NCBI GenBank assembly: GCA_002733485.1
Contig: NVVU01000053.1
Location: 5,111 to 11,533 of the forward strand
Source of the DNA: Robiginitomaculum sp.
GTDB lineage: Bacteria; Pseudomonadota; Alphaproteobacteria; Caulobacterales; Maricaulaceae
DNA: 6,423 bases
Direction of reading: 5' to 3'
Positions within the stretch are counted from its first letter, which is position 1. Every line of letters begins with the position of its first letter. A program made the position numbers and the translations under genes. Positions 1-6,348 of the stretch are shown here, in pieces. The notes beneath the pieces were generated by a model. It saw only the letters and a program-made list of their open reading frames with translations, had not been told where the DNA came from and did not search any database.

Positions 1-27
1 GTTTCTTGCTTTAAGGGGGTTCGTAAT

Positions 28-276
28 ATGATCTCATGCAAGGCGGCCCTGGAAGGGGAGTATCTGGCTGGAGCAAAGGATATTCTGAAAAAATCTACGG
101 ACATACTCTTGCGGGCGCAAATCCCCCGCAAAGTGATCAAGATGACTGAAAAGGCATTTTCTGACCGCCTGCGAGCCATGGAACGCCTTCGCAAGGATCC
201 CAATGTCATTGGCCTGCCTCGTGAACGCAGGCTATTTTATTATTCCGATGAAATATGGGAATTCATGTTGAGCTGA
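28..276 (+). CDS. Small hypothetical protein (82 aa), possibly the 3' end of a longer gene
   Basis: I do not recognise this protein. It is 82 residues, rich in Lys and Arg, and predicted by eye to be mostly helical, with no signal peptide, membrane segment or cysteine motif. A purine-rich AAGGGGG at 13-19 lies 8 nt before the ATG and is a credible ribosome binding site, which is why I start here. However, the same frame has no stop from base 1 to the ATG, so this could equally be the C-terminal end of a larger protein entering from the left. It ends 26 bp before the convergent end of the sugar dehydratase gene. No function should be inferred beyond the loose association with surface-sugar genes. 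Confidence 0.5.
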   Translation: MISCKAALEGEYLAGAKDILKKSTDILLRAQIPRKVIKMTEKAFSDRLRAMERLRKDPNVIGLPRERRLFYYSDEIWEFMLS

Positions 277-302
277 AAGGCGGCACTTGAAAAAAACGGA
301 AT

Positions 303-1535
303 TCAGGACTTGCGCCCATCCAGTGCTCTTGCTTCACTTTTGGCAGGCAATTTTGCTCTGATTTGTGCGGGCGCTTCTGTATCGGAATGAATGTAATTAA
401 ACAGCATTCGTCTTACTGCGGCTTCATCACTCAAGCGGCAAGCCGCATCGAGTCCATTCAGAGTAAGCGCAACCTGATTGCGATCGATCTTGCCGCGTGC
501 CAGAGCGACCTGGTTAGAGCGAGTAGCTTCGGCGGTTTCACCGGGAGCAAGCAAGGCTTCTGAAATTTTTTCGCCAGCCCGTAATTTGGTAATCACTATG
601 GGAATATCAACATTGGGGCGCAAACCCTGACTGGTAATCATGCGACGTGCCAGATCGGCTATGCGAACACCCGGACCCATATCGTGAAAGAACAGGCTGC
701 CACGGGACCCTTCATCTTCGAGGCCAATTTGCAAGGCTTCTAGCACCAGAGACACCGCTTCCCGTTCAGTCATAAAATAGCGTTCGACCTCAGGGTGCGT
801 GATGGTCACTGGCAGGAGGCGCTCAATTTGATGGGCAAAAAGAGGAACCACAGAGCCGGACGAGCCAAAAACATTGCCAAAACGTACGATGATATGGCGC
901 GTAGATGAATGGCTGTCCATATCTCGTGTGCGACAGAGCTCTTCAGCAATTTTTTTGGTCGCCCCCATCATGTTATGGGGCCTGACGGCCTTGTCGGTTG
1001 AAATTAGCACCATAGCTTGTGCGCCAAATTCACGCGCAACATCTGAAGTATTGCGGGTCCCCAATACATTGGTTGCGGCACCCTCTGCCGGGTTTTCTTC
1101 GACCATGCCTACATGTTTCAGCGCGGCAACATGGAAAACTATTTCGGGTTTTTCGGCTTTAAACACCTGATGCAGACGTGCCTTGTCCCGCACATCACCC
1201 AGAACGACCCGGCGCTGCATATTGGGCTGTAATTCATCCAGCGTGCCACGCAGGGTGTAGAGGCCATATTCATCATGGTCATAAGCAACAAGTGATTCCG
1301 GTGCTGAGGCAGCAACGGCACGTGAAAGTGCCGACCCAATGGTGCCAGCGGCCCCTGTAATCAATACTCTTTTTCCGGCTAGTTGAGAACCCAGAGAGAC
1401 AAGCTCTACTTCTTGTTCCTTGCGCCCTAGAATTTCTTCGGGATCATAGGTTTTACGCGAACTCACGGGATAAATCTCCCCCCATCTTCCCGGTGTTGCT
1501 GAACTGTAGCCACACCTCGCTTCTTGCCAATGCAT
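303..1535 (-). CDS. UDP-sugar 4,6-dehydratase, CapD/WbpM/PglF type, without membrane domain
   Basis: This is an extended short-chain dehydrogenase of the polysaccharide biosynthesis (CapD/FlaA1) family. Known members convert UDP-GlcNAc to a 4-keto-6-deoxy sugar, the first step toward bacillosamine, pseudaminic acid, QuiNAc or FucNAc on capsules, O-antigen or flagellin. Visible in the 410 residues are the NAD-binding TGAAGTIG (60-67), GDVRD (113-117), AALKHV (137-142), STDKAV (179-184), MMGATKK (189-195) and RFGNVFGSSGSVVPLF (218-233). The SDR Tyr-x-x-x-Lys position reads Met190-x-x-x-Lys194. From memory, this Ser-Met-Lys form marks the large membrane-anchored WbpM/PglF enzymes, which are about 600 residues with N-terminal membrane helices. 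Here only a roughly 55-residue leader precedes the Rossmann fold, and residues 21-50 resemble the linker of the large enzymes. An in-frame TAG lies two codons before the ATG. Either this is a soluble derivative or the anchor was lost. The family is firm, but the exact sugar substrate is unknown. Confidence 0.9.
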   Translation of the reverse strand: MHWQEARCGYSSATPGRWGEIYPVSSRKTYDPEEILGRKEQEVELVSLGSQLAGKRVLITGAAGTIGSALSRAVAASAPESLVAYDHDEYGLYTLRGTLDELQPNMQRRVVLGDVRDKARLHQVFKAEKPEIVFHVAALKHVGMVEENPAEGAATNVLGTRNTSDVAREFGAQAMVLISTDKAVRPHNMMGATKKIAEELCRTRDMDSHSSTRHIIVRFGNVFGSSGSVVPLFAHQIERLLPVTITHPEVERYFMTEREAVSLVLEALQIGLEDEGSRGSLFFHDMGPGVRIADLARRMITSQGLRPNVDIPIVITKLRAGEKISEALLAPGETAEATRSNQVALARGKIDRNQVALTLNGLDAACRLSDEAAVRRMLFNYIHSDTEAPAQIRAKLPAKSEARALDGRKS

Positions 1536-1691
1536 AGCCTAGATTAAGCATCCGGTCCAGTTAGCACCCCTGCATGTTGCATACTGTAAATAGTTATTCC
1601 AAAAAAGGAAAGGGTTTAAATTATTTTTCTATAGGCAACTATTCGTGGCACGTTGTAATTGCAGTGCCCAGGTTAGAAAGGCAATAAAATC
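1536..1691. promoter_or_regulatory. Divergent intergenic region, dehydratase / kdsA
   Basis: These 156 bp separate two divergently transcribed genes and must carry whatever promoters drive them. The middle (about 1577-1635) is AT-rich. I could not find a convincing pair of -35 and -10 boxes with 16-18 bp spacing on either strand, so no promoter is placed. A weak ribosome binding site for kdsA, AGAAAGG at 1675-1681, lies 10 nt before its ATG. No long inverted repeat is apparent. Confidence 0.35.
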
Positions 1692-2546
1692 ATGATTTCT
1701 CGCACTATAGTGTTTAGGTCCGGTACGAAGGTGGAAAAGCACATAGGGAATGACAGCCCTCTTGCCTTTATCGCCGGGCCATGTGCCCTGGAAAGTAGAA
1801 ATCATGCAATGGAAGTGGCCGAAGTACTGAAGGGTATATCGAATCGACTTGGTGTAACCCTGATATTCAAGACCTCTTTTGATAAGGCTAATCGCACCAG
1901 TTCCGGCGCTGCCCGTGGCATGGGCATGAGGGATGGATTGCCTGTTTTGGCTGAAATACAAGAGGCGTTTGACATGCCTGTGCTGACCGATGTGCATTTA
2001 CCGGAACAATGTGCTCCTGTGGCTGAAGTTGTTGATGTGCTGCAAATTCCTGCCTTTTTGTGCCGGCAGACCGATCTGTTAGAGGCGGCTGCGGCAACGG
2101 GCTGCGTGATTAATGTCAAGAAAGGGCAGTTTCTGGCACCATGGGACATGGTCCATGTGGTGGATAAAATACGCAAAAGTGGCAACCAAAACATTATGGT
2201 GACCGAACGTGGCGCAAGTTTTGGATATAATACTCTGGTCAGTGATATGCGTGCCCTTCCTGTACTGGCCAGGGACGGTACCCCGGTGGTGTTTGATGCC
2301 ACACATTCGGTGCAACAGCCAGGTGGCCGGGGCGGTTCCTCGGGTGGGCAGCGTGAGTTTGTGCCGGTGCTGGCGCGGGCCGCTGTTGCTGTTGGGGTGG
2401 CCGCCGTCTTTATCGAAACCCATCCCGACCCGGATAACGCCCCATCCGATGGTCCCAACATGGTGCCATTGTCCGAATTCGAGGCCCTGGCAAAGGATCT
2501 GATGGCGTTTGACAAGCTGGCCAAGGCTCGAAGTACTAAGGAATAA
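1692..2546 (+). CDS. kdsA: 3-deoxy-8-phosphooctulonate synthase (Kdo-8-P synthase), metal-dependent class
   Basis: The enzyme condenses phosphoenolpyruvate with arabinose 5-phosphate to form Kdo-8-phosphate in the cytoplasm, the committed step to Kdo of the lipopolysaccharide inner core. The 284 residues match the usual family length of about 270-285. Diagnostic stretches are IAGPCALES (27-35), FKTSFDKANRTSSG (59-72), LQIPAFLCRQTDLL (117-130), NVKKGQFLAPWDM (141-153), DATHSVQQPGG (202-212) and ETHPDPDNAPSDGPN (242-256). Cys31, His205, Glu242 and Asp253 have the same spacing as the metal ligands Cys11, His185, Glu222 and Asp233 of the Aquifex enzyme as I recall them, whereas the metal-independent E. 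coli type has Asn at the Cys position. This predicts a divalent-metal-dependent enzyme. The chosen ATG gives a normal N-terminus. The gene stands alone on its strand and is not in the pyrG-kdsA-eno arrangement common elsewhere. Confidence 0.96.
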   Translation: MISRTIVFRSGTKVEKHIGNDSPLAFIAGPCALESRNHAMEVAEVLKGISNRLGVTLIFKTSFDKANRTSSGAARGMGMRDGLPVLAEIQEAFDMPVLTDVHLPEQCAPVAEVVDVLQIPAFLCRQTDLLEAAAATGCVINVKKGQFLAPWDMVHVVDKIRKSGNQNIMVTERGASFGYNTLVSDMRALPVLARDGTPVVFDATHSVQQPGGRGGSSGGQREFVPVLARAAVAVGVAAVFIETHPDPDNAPSDGPNMVPLSEFEALAKDLMAFDKLAKARSTKE

Positions 2547-2578
2547 CTGAGATTATTATGCTCGTCAAAACTTCGCGC

Positions 2579-2649
2579 CATCCTTCGACAAGCTCAGGGT
2601 GAGAACATTTAATCTATAGGTTTCCTCATCCTGAGCTTGTCGAAGGATG
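2579..2649. repeat. REP-like palindrome with a 25-bp stem between convergent genes
   Basis: A perfect 20-bp inverted repeat (2579-2598 and 2630-2649, left arm beginning CATCCTTCGACAAGC) extends inward by a G-T wobble and four more pairs to a 25-bp stem (2579-2603 with 2625-2649) around a 21-nt loop. It fills most of the gap between the ends of kdsA and fhs. From memory, the core sequence (CCTTCGACAAGCTCAGGATGAGG-like) is a dispersed intergenic palindrome in many alphaproteobacterial genomes, the sort spread by REP-associated transposases. That is recall and was not checked by search. It may stop transcription or protect 3' ends, but it is not followed by a run of T on either strand: an A-run follows on the plus strand, so the matching T-run precedes the hairpin on the minus strand. 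Confidence 0.8.
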
Positions 2650-2667
2650 AAAAAAACTGGACCCGGA

Positions 2668-4335
2668 CTAAAATAAGCCTTCGATCTGGCCGTCATCGTT
2701 CAGGCAAATGCTGTTGGCGGCGGGTACGCGGGGCAGGCCTGGCATGGTCATCACCGCGCCGCAGACCACCACAATAAAGCCCGCGCCGGCGCTAAGGCGC
2801 ACTTCGCGCACAGGCAGGGTATAGCCGGTGGGGGCGCCGGTACGGGTGGGGTCGATAGAAAAAGAATACTGGGTTTTGGCGATGCAGACCGGCAAATCAC
2901 CATAGCCCGCCTGTTCCCAGGACTTTAATTGGGCAAGCACTTTGGTATCAATTTCCACACCGTCGGCGCGATAAATCTGCCGGGCTACGGTTTCGATTTT
3001 TTCCAGCAAAGACGGGCTGTTATTATAAAGCGGGTGGAATTTGGCTTTGCCGCTATCGGCGAGATCAGCGGCCTTTTGCGCCAATTCGGTGGCACCTTTG
3101 CTGCCTGCCTCCCAATGATTGGCCAGCGCGACCTCCACGCCCAGATCAGCACAATAGCGCATAACGGCTTCAATTTCGGCATCGCTGTCGGCGCTAAAGC
3201 GATTAATGGCTACCATAGCCGGAACACCATAACGGGCAATGTTTTCAAGATGGCGGCCCAGATTGGCGCACCCGGACTCTACGGCGGCGGCATTTTCACC
3301 GCTCAAGGCGTCCCTGGCCACGCCGCCATGCATTTTTAAGGCCCGTATGGTGGCCACCACCACCACGGCATCCGGGGCGAGGCCAGCCTTGCGGCATTTA
3401 ATGTCAAAAAACTTTTCTGCCCCCAGGTCCGCACCAAAACCGGCTTCTGTCACCACATAATCGGCCAGTTTCATGGCGGCCTTGGTGGCGATGACCGAAT
3501 TACAACCATGGGCGATATTGGCAAAAGGGCCGCCATGAATAAAGGCCGGGTTGTTTTCCAGCGTTTGCACCAGATTGGGTTCCAGCGCATCTTTAAGCAG
3601 CACCGTCATGGGGCCATCGGCCTCAAGAGCCTTGGCCTTGACCAGCGTACGATCGCGGGTTTCGCCAATAACCATATTGCCAAGGCGAGTTTGCAGATCG
3701 GCCAGATTTTCGGCCAGACAGAAACAGGCCATCACTTCGGAGGCCACGGTGATGTCAAAGCCGCCCTGTCGCGGGTAGCCGTTTACGGCACTGCCCAGCG
3801 AGGTGACGATATCGCGCAAGGAGCGGTCATTCATGTCCAGTCCCCGCCGCCAGCTAATGCGGCGCACGTCAATGTTCAGGGCATTATCCCAATAGACGTG
3901 ATTATCAATCAGGGCGGCCAGCAAGTTATTGGCCGCGCCGATGGCATGAAAATCGCCGGTAAAGTGCAGATTGATGTCCTCCATGGGTACAACCTGCGCA
4001 TAGCCGCCGCCGGCCGCCCCGCCCTTCATGCCAAAACAGGGGCCTAAAGATGGCTCGCGCAGGCACACTATGGCACGCTTGCCGATGGCGTTCAGGCCAT
4101 CGGTCAGTCCGATAGAGGTGGTGGTTTTTCCCTCACCGGCCGGGGTAGGCGAAATGGCCGTAACCAGGATCAGACGGGCAGGATCGCGAGCTGGCTGTCT
4201 CTCCAGCCAGTTTAACGAGACCTTGGCCTTGTCATGCCCATAGGGATTTAACGCACTGGCCGGGATGCCCATTTTGCTGGCGATGTCACTGATCGGGTGC
4301 ATGTTGGCGGCACGCGCAATTTCAATATCCGACAT
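2668..4335 (-). CDS. fhs: Formate-tetrahydrofolate ligase (10-formyl-THF synthetase)
   Basis: The enzyme uses ATP to join formate to tetrahydrofolate, giving 10-formyl-THF. It acts in the cytoplasm, in formate assimilation, purine synthesis and the serine cycle. From the chosen start it is 555 residues, the usual family size. Visible are the ATP-binding loop PTPAGEGKTT (63-72), EPSLGPCFGMKGGAAGGGY with the family signature KGGAAGGGY at 104-112, INLHFTGDFHAI just after, NPAFIHGGPFANIAHGCNS (262-280), and the second signature VATIRALKMHGG (327-338). The frame also has an ATG at 4365 giving ten more residues, but nothing like a ribosome binding site precedes it, while AGGAGT (complement of 4343-4348) sits 7 nt before the ATG at 4335. 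No other folate gene is visible next to it. It diverges from the LuxR-type regulator and converges on kdsA. The identification is essentially certain; the start is likely. Confidence 0.97.
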   Translation of the reverse strand: MSDIEIARAANMHPISDIASKMGIPASALNPYGHDKAKVSLNWLERQPARDPARLILVTAISPTPAGEGKTTTSIGLTDGLNAIGKRAIVCLREPSLGPCFGMKGGAAGGGYAQVVPMEDINLHFTGDFHAIGAANNLLAALIDNHVYWDNALNIDVRRISWRRGLDMNDRSLRDIVTSLGSAVNGYPRQGGFDITVASEVMACFCLAENLADLQTRLGNMVIGETRDRTLVKAKALEADGPMTVLLKDALEPNLVQTLENNPAFIHGGPFANIAHGCNSVIATKAAMKLADYVVTEAGFGADLGAEKFFDIKCRKAGLAPDAVVVVATIRALKMHGGVARDALSGENAAAVESGCANLGRHLENIARYGVPAMVAINRFSADSDAEIEAVMRYCADLGVEVALANHWEAGSKGATELAQKAADLADSGKAKFHPLYNNSPSLLEKIETVARQIYRADGVEIDTKVLAQLKSWEQAGYGDLPVCIAKTQYSFSIDPTRTGAPTGYTLPVREVRLSAGAGFIVVVCGAVMTMPGLPRVPAANSICLNDDGQIEGLF

Positions 4336-4521
4336 GGATTGTACTCCTGAAGGGTTCCCTGACATTTTATTTTTTCAAGCAGTAACATGCACAAAATGAA
4401 ATGCACGTATTTTTGCGGGGTGTGTAAACATGCCGCAGGCAAGGGGGCATCCAACAGGGTAAGGCGGTCGGATGGCTTTGTGCGACTTTTCCTGCTAGAA
4501 CGGGTGGGTATATGGATCGTA
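4336..4521. promoter_or_regulatory. Divergent control region, fhs / LuxR-type regulator
   Basis: About 186 bp lie between the preferred fhs start and the preferred regulator start. The fhs ribosome binding site is at 4343-4348 (minus strand). A short direct repeat ATGCAC occurs at 4387-4392 and again 14 bp on, and TGCC-GCA-GGCA (starting about 4431) is a small palindrome. Both are short enough to be chance. An ORF frame is open through this stretch, but its codons include AGG and CTA and its predicted peptide looks unlike a receiver N-terminus, so I treat it as non-coding. No consensus promoter was found with confidence. Confidence 0.3.
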
Positions 4522-5193
4522 ATGCCGGGATGTGCTGTGGAGCCCTACAAAACCTTGTCCAGAAATGCTGGCCAGCATCATCGCGGGGATGTCGCTGTGG
4601 ATCCGGTGCGGCTGGCCATAGCTGATAAAAATCCGTTAATTATCCGTGGTTTGCGTTCTCTCTTTACTGAGGATGGGCGCTTTGAAACGGTGGTGGCGGC
4701 CACCGATGGGGAATTGTTTCTGGATTGCGTAGAGCGCATGCAGTTTGACATCGGCATTATCGGCTGGGACATGGCATTTTGTAATGCCCAAGAGGTGCTG
4801 GAGGCGCTGGCCGATCGTGAAAATGCGCCAAGCGTTATCATCTATACCGGCAATTTGGGCCCAGACATTCCCGCCCGGGCCATGGCTCTGGGGGCGGCGG
4901 GATTCTGCTCTAAAACACAGGCTCCGGAACATTTAATGGATATGATTATGTCGGTTGCCGGGGGGCAGATGGTGTTTCCGCTCAGCCGGGGTAAACGCCA
5001 TGATCCTATGGTCAGCCTGACGGCCCGGGAGCGTGAAATCTTGAAGGCCCTGTGTGATGGCAAAACCAATGCCCGGCTGGCCAAGGCCTTTGGGGTTTCG
5101 CCCAATACCATCAAGTTCCATTTGCGTAATTTATACGAAAAGCTGGGGGTGCATAACCGTGCTGCGGCGGTGGCAATGCTGCTTTCCCGATAA
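4522..5193 (+). CDS. LuxR/NarL-type response regulator with degenerate receiver
   Basis: A two-domain transcription regulator. The receiver begins at VRLAIADKNPLIIRGL (about residue 29 of 223) and runs to about 150. The C-terminal LuxR helix-turn-helix spans about 164-223, with LTAREREIL and NTIKFHLRNLYEKLGV clearly visible. The receiver keeps the switch Thr109 (IIYTG) and Lys131 (CSKT), but the phospho-acceptor position in FDIGIIGWDMA is Gly81 where family members have Asp, and the acidic pair is Asp35-Lys36 instead of Asp-Asp. Normal phosphorylation is therefore unlikely. It lies between fhs (divergent) and glpX (same strand, 125 bp downstream), so either is a possible target by position only. 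The start is uncertain. I chose the ATG at 4522, which leaves room for the divergent promoters. GTG at 4597, with GGGGA 7 nt upstream, would give 198 residues and a very typical receiver N-terminus. ATG at 4387 would give 268 residues and seems least likely. Confidence 0.85.
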   Translation: MPGCAVEPYKTLSRNAGQHHRGDVAVDPVRLAIADKNPLIIRGLRSLFTEDGRFETVVAATDGELFLDCVERMQFDIGIIGWDMAFCNAQEVLEALADRENAPSVIIYTGNLGPDIPARAMALGAAGFCSKTQAPEHLMDMIMSVAGGQMVFPLSRGKRHDPMVSLTAREREILKALCDGKTNARLAKAFGVSPNTIKFHLRNLYEKLGVHNRAAAVAMLLSR

Positions 5194-5200
5194 CCCCCAA

Positions 5201-5224
5201 ACGGGTGGGTTATTACCTACCCGT
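5201..5224 (+). terminator. Hairpin after the regulator gene, possible terminator or attenuator
   Basis: ACGGGTGGGT (5201-5210) pairs with ACCTACCCGT (5215-5224) around the loop TATT, giving ten consecutive base pairs including one G-U wobble. It begins 8 nt after the regulator's TAA and about 94 nt before the glpX start. No T-run follows on the plus strand, so it is not a canonical intrinsic terminator. It may be a weak terminator, an mRNA 3'-end stabiliser, or a protein-binding palindrome. Confidence 0.5.
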
Positions 5225-5318
5225 AAGATATCCTCATCCTACCTTTCCTGATCGGGACAGCACACCTTGAGCAGGCTAGTTCTCACGCAGAATTGATCTT
5301 GAGGACAAGGGGAGCGCC

Positions 5319-6347
5319 ATGGGCGAGGCACAGCATACGTCATTACCTGCCGATTTTGCCTACGCTTTACGCAAAGTGACCGAGATAGCAGCCTGTGCAG
5401 CGGCGGCCTGGATTGGGCGCGGCGAGCAGGAACTGGGCGATGGGGCCGCCGTGGCGGCCATGCGCACAGTGCTGAACCGCTTGCCCATTGATGGGCGCAT
5501 CGTGATAGGCGAGGGTGAAAAAGACGAAGCCCCCATGCTTTATAACGGCGAGACCGTAGGCACGGGTGGTCCGGCGCTGGATATTGCCGTGGACCCGGTT
5601 GAGGGCACATCCTATCTCGCCAAGGGGCTGACCAATGCTATGGCGACCATTGCGGTGGCCCCGCGCGGCACCATGTTTAACCCGGGCCCGGCCTTTTACA
5701 TGCGCAAATTTGCCGCCTCCGGCGTGGCCAAAGGCGTGGTGGACCCCAGCCTGCCAACGCGGGAAATTCTGACTGAACTGGCCAGGACCCTTGGTAAGCC
5801 GGTATCAGAATTGCGCATTTATGTTCTTGAGAAACCAAGGCACAAGCGTCTGGTTCGTGAGATTCACGAGGCCGGGGCGCGCACCATGCTGTACCCGGCG
5901 GGCGATGTTGCCGGCGCGATTATGGCGGCTTTGCCGGGCGCGGGCATTGATGCCTTGCTGGGTACCGGCGGCACCCCCGAAGGGCTGTTGACGGCCTGTG
6001 CCATTCAGGCGCTGGGCGGTGAATTCATGGGCAAGCTGGACCCGCAATTACACACTGAAAAACAGGCAGTTGATGCCGCCGGACTGGACATTAATCACTG
6101 GATGAAGCTGGACCAGCTGGTGCGCTCCAAAGACGTGGTTTTTTGCGCCACGGGCATCACCACGGGCCTGCTTTTTAATGGGGTGGAAGAAGGCGACGGT
6201 GGTTATAAAACCCAGACGCTGATGCTTGGCGGTGCCATGCGGGAACGACAGATATTGACTAGCTGGTTACAGAAACAGGAAGTTGATGAGGCGCTGAATG
6301 CCGCCATTCCTCATCCCGAACCGGAAACCGTGCAGGAGGGAGGCTGA
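5319..6347 (+). CDS. glpX: Class II fructose-1,6-bisphosphatase (GlpX type)
   Basis: It hydrolyses fructose 1,6-bisphosphate to fructose 6-phosphate in gluconeogenesis or the Calvin cycle. In cyanobacteria the related enzyme also cleaves sedoheptulose 1,7-bisphosphate. The 342 residues compare with about 336 in E. coli GlpX. The metal- and substrate-binding stretches are present: ELGDGAAVAAMR with Asp41, IGEGEKDEAPMLYNGE (63-78) with Glu65, DIAVDPVEGT (88-97) with Asp92, Glu95 and Thr97, and GTGGTPEG (215-222) with Glu221. These correspond to the E. coli residues Asp33, Glu57, Asp85, Glu88, Thr90 and Glu213 as I recall them. AAGGGGAG at 5307-5314 lies 4 nt before the ATG, a slightly close but good ribosome binding site. 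The next gene begins one base after its stop, so the two are almost surely cotranscribed. That partner suggests a role in the Calvin-Benson-Bassham cycle and not only in gluconeogenesis. No clear promoter was found at 5225-5306. Confidence 0.95.
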   Translation: MGEAQHTSLPADFAYALRKVTEIAACAAAAWIGRGEQELGDGAAVAAMRTVLNRLPIDGRIVIGEGEKDEAPMLYNGETVGTGGPALDIAVDPVEGTSYLAKGLTNAMATIAVAPRGTMFNPGPAFYMRKFAASGVAKGVVDPSLPTREILTELARTLGKPVSELRIYVLEKPRHKRLVREIHEAGARTMLYPAGDVAGAIMAALPGAGIDALLGTGGTPEGLLTACAIQALGGEFMGKLDPQLHTEKQAVDAAGLDINHWMKLDQLVRSKDVVFCATGITTGLLFNGVEEGDGGYKTQTLMLGGAMRERQILTSWLQKQEVDEALNAAIPHPEPETVQEGG

Positions 6348-6348
6348 T

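Noticed and set aside
1802..2581. 259-codon open frame on the minus strand, antisense to kdsA
   Set aside because: It lies almost entirely across a gene with unmistakable KdsA motifs. Its peptide is Ser/Thr/Pro/Cys-rich with no domain, as expected of a shadow frame.
2579..2655. Palindrome as a canonical rho-independent terminator
   Set aside because: The plus strand has A-residues after the stem and the minus strand has no T-run directly after it, so the U-tract is missing in both directions.
3508..4047. 179-codon open frame on the plus strand, antisense to fhs
   Set aside because: It overlaps the conserved signature region of fhs and has no recognisable domain or good ribosome binding site; a shadow of the real gene.
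4387..4521. N-terminal extension of the regulator from the ATG at 4387
   Set aside because: It would add 45 residues of Cys-rich, unusual composition before the receiver and occupy nearly all the promoter space with fhs. No ribosome binding site is visible.
4336..4521. Tetrahydrofolate riboswitch upstream of fhs
   Set aside because: That class is known from Firmicutes, and I see no matching conserved core or extended structure in this short leader.
5231..5245. Possible second copy of the REP-like repeat (CTCATCCTACC)
   Set aside because: Only about ten bases resemble the repeat and no second arm is present; chance similarity.
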